This document shows positions 54,053 through 54,234 of a stretch of 54,234 nucleotides of DNA, piece by piece. The notes beneath the pieces were generated by a model that had not been told where the DNA came from, did no database searches, and worked only from the letters and a program-made list of their open reading frames with translations. The position numbers and the translations under genes are program-made. The DNA comes from an uncultured Alsobacter sp. GTDB taxonomy: Bacteria; Pseudomonadota; Alphaproteobacteria; Rhizobiales; Beijerinckiaceae. The stretch lies in contig NZ_CAMFHB010000042.1 of the NCBI RefSeq assembly GCF_945952055.1, positions 1-54,234 on the forward strand, written 5' to 3'. Numbering within the stretch: the first letter of the stretch is position 1; the number at the start of each line of letters is the position of its first letter.

Positions 54053-54182
54053 GAGCTCGTGAATCGTTCTTCCGCGCCGTTTTGCATCCAACTCTCAGTA
54101 CGCGCCCACCCCGCCGCCGTCCTGCCCGGGCTCGGGCCTACTGGATTCCCACATCTCCGCACGGCCGGATTGAGCGCGTTCT

Positions 54183-54234
54183 CCCTCCCCTGCAGGGGAG
54201 GGTGGCAGCCGCGAAGCGGCTGACGGGTGGGGAC
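54183..54234. repeat. REP/BIME-like palindromic intergenic element, cut by the window edge
   Basis: A perfect 20-bp palindrome occupies 54183-54202 (CCCTCCCCTG and its complement). It is followed by a second stem-loop at 54206-54222, where CAGCCGC pairs with GCGGCTG around GAA, and then GACGGGTGGGGA. Twin hairpins of this type are common repeated intergenic elements in Rhizobiales genomes. Downstream of a gene end it can also act as a transcript end. The preceding stretch 54053-54182 shows no gene; I see no clear promoter in it. Confidence 0.6.

Overview
The window is about 54 kb of GC-rich DNA (by eye roughly two thirds G+C). It is densely packed with chromosomal genes, many joined by ATGA or GTGA stop/start overlaps. 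The gene content points to an alphaproteobacterium, probably Hyphomicrobiales (Rhizobiales): ABC transporters of the dipeptide, polar amino acid and branched-chain amino acid types, Tat-type signal peptides on the binding proteins, bkd genes, many SDRs and acyl-CoA dehydrogenases, and a palindromic REP-like intergenic element at the right end. The taxon is an inference. I saw no tRNA, rRNA, CRISPR array, IS element or phage gene.

Layout. (1) 1-5.0 kb, minus strand: branched-chain 2-oxoacid dehydrogenase genes bkdA1-bkdA2-bkdB (E2 cut by the window edge), preceded by a 2-keto-4-pentenoate hydratase-type protein and an aldehyde dehydrogenase. (2) 5.2-15.6 kb, minus strand: one translationally coupled operon with a GH4 glycosidase, a family-5 binding protein, two Dpp/Opp-type permeases, two ATPases, an unrecognised 486-aa protein and a beta-propeller (PD40-like) protein. 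A divergent AraC regulator follows. This looks like a glycoside uptake and hydrolysis locus. (3) 16.6-22.9 kb: a shikimate-dehydrogenase-like enzyme and a GntR regulator, divergent from a polar-amino-acid-type ABC transporter plus a type II dehydroquinase-like enzyme. A DapA-type aldolase lies convergent. Ligand-contact residues look changed in the binding protein and in both shikimate-pathway-like enzymes, so the substrate is probably a cyclitol- or shikimate-like acid rather than an amino acid. (4) 23.0-54.0 kb: a large CoA-thioester catabolic island. It has a LIV-type ABC transporter, a family III CoA-transferase, two AMP-forming acyl-CoA ligases, an ADP-forming acyl-CoA synthetase, four acyl-CoA dehydrogenases, two crotonase-fold proteins, two MaoC-fold hydratases, a thiolase-fold protein that lacks the thiolase cysteine and is paired with a DUF35 protein, eight SDRs, a NIPSNAP protein, an EamA exporter and a TetR regulator.

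How it fits together. Seven intergenic sites in region 4 share the pattern CNAAC-N4-GTTNR, and at four of them the site overlaps a plausible -10 box. The simplest reading is that the TetR protein at 48.4-49.1 kb represses the whole island and responds to an acyl-CoA intermediate. The MaoC/MaoC/thiolase-fold/DUF35 block resembles the hydratase-aldolase module known from steroid side-chain degradation (ChsH1/ChsH2/Ltp2). This suggests that the island degrades a hydroxylated or branched cyclic carboxylic acid by CoA activation, dehydrogenation, hydration and retro-aldol cleavage. The substrate itself cannot be read from the sequence.
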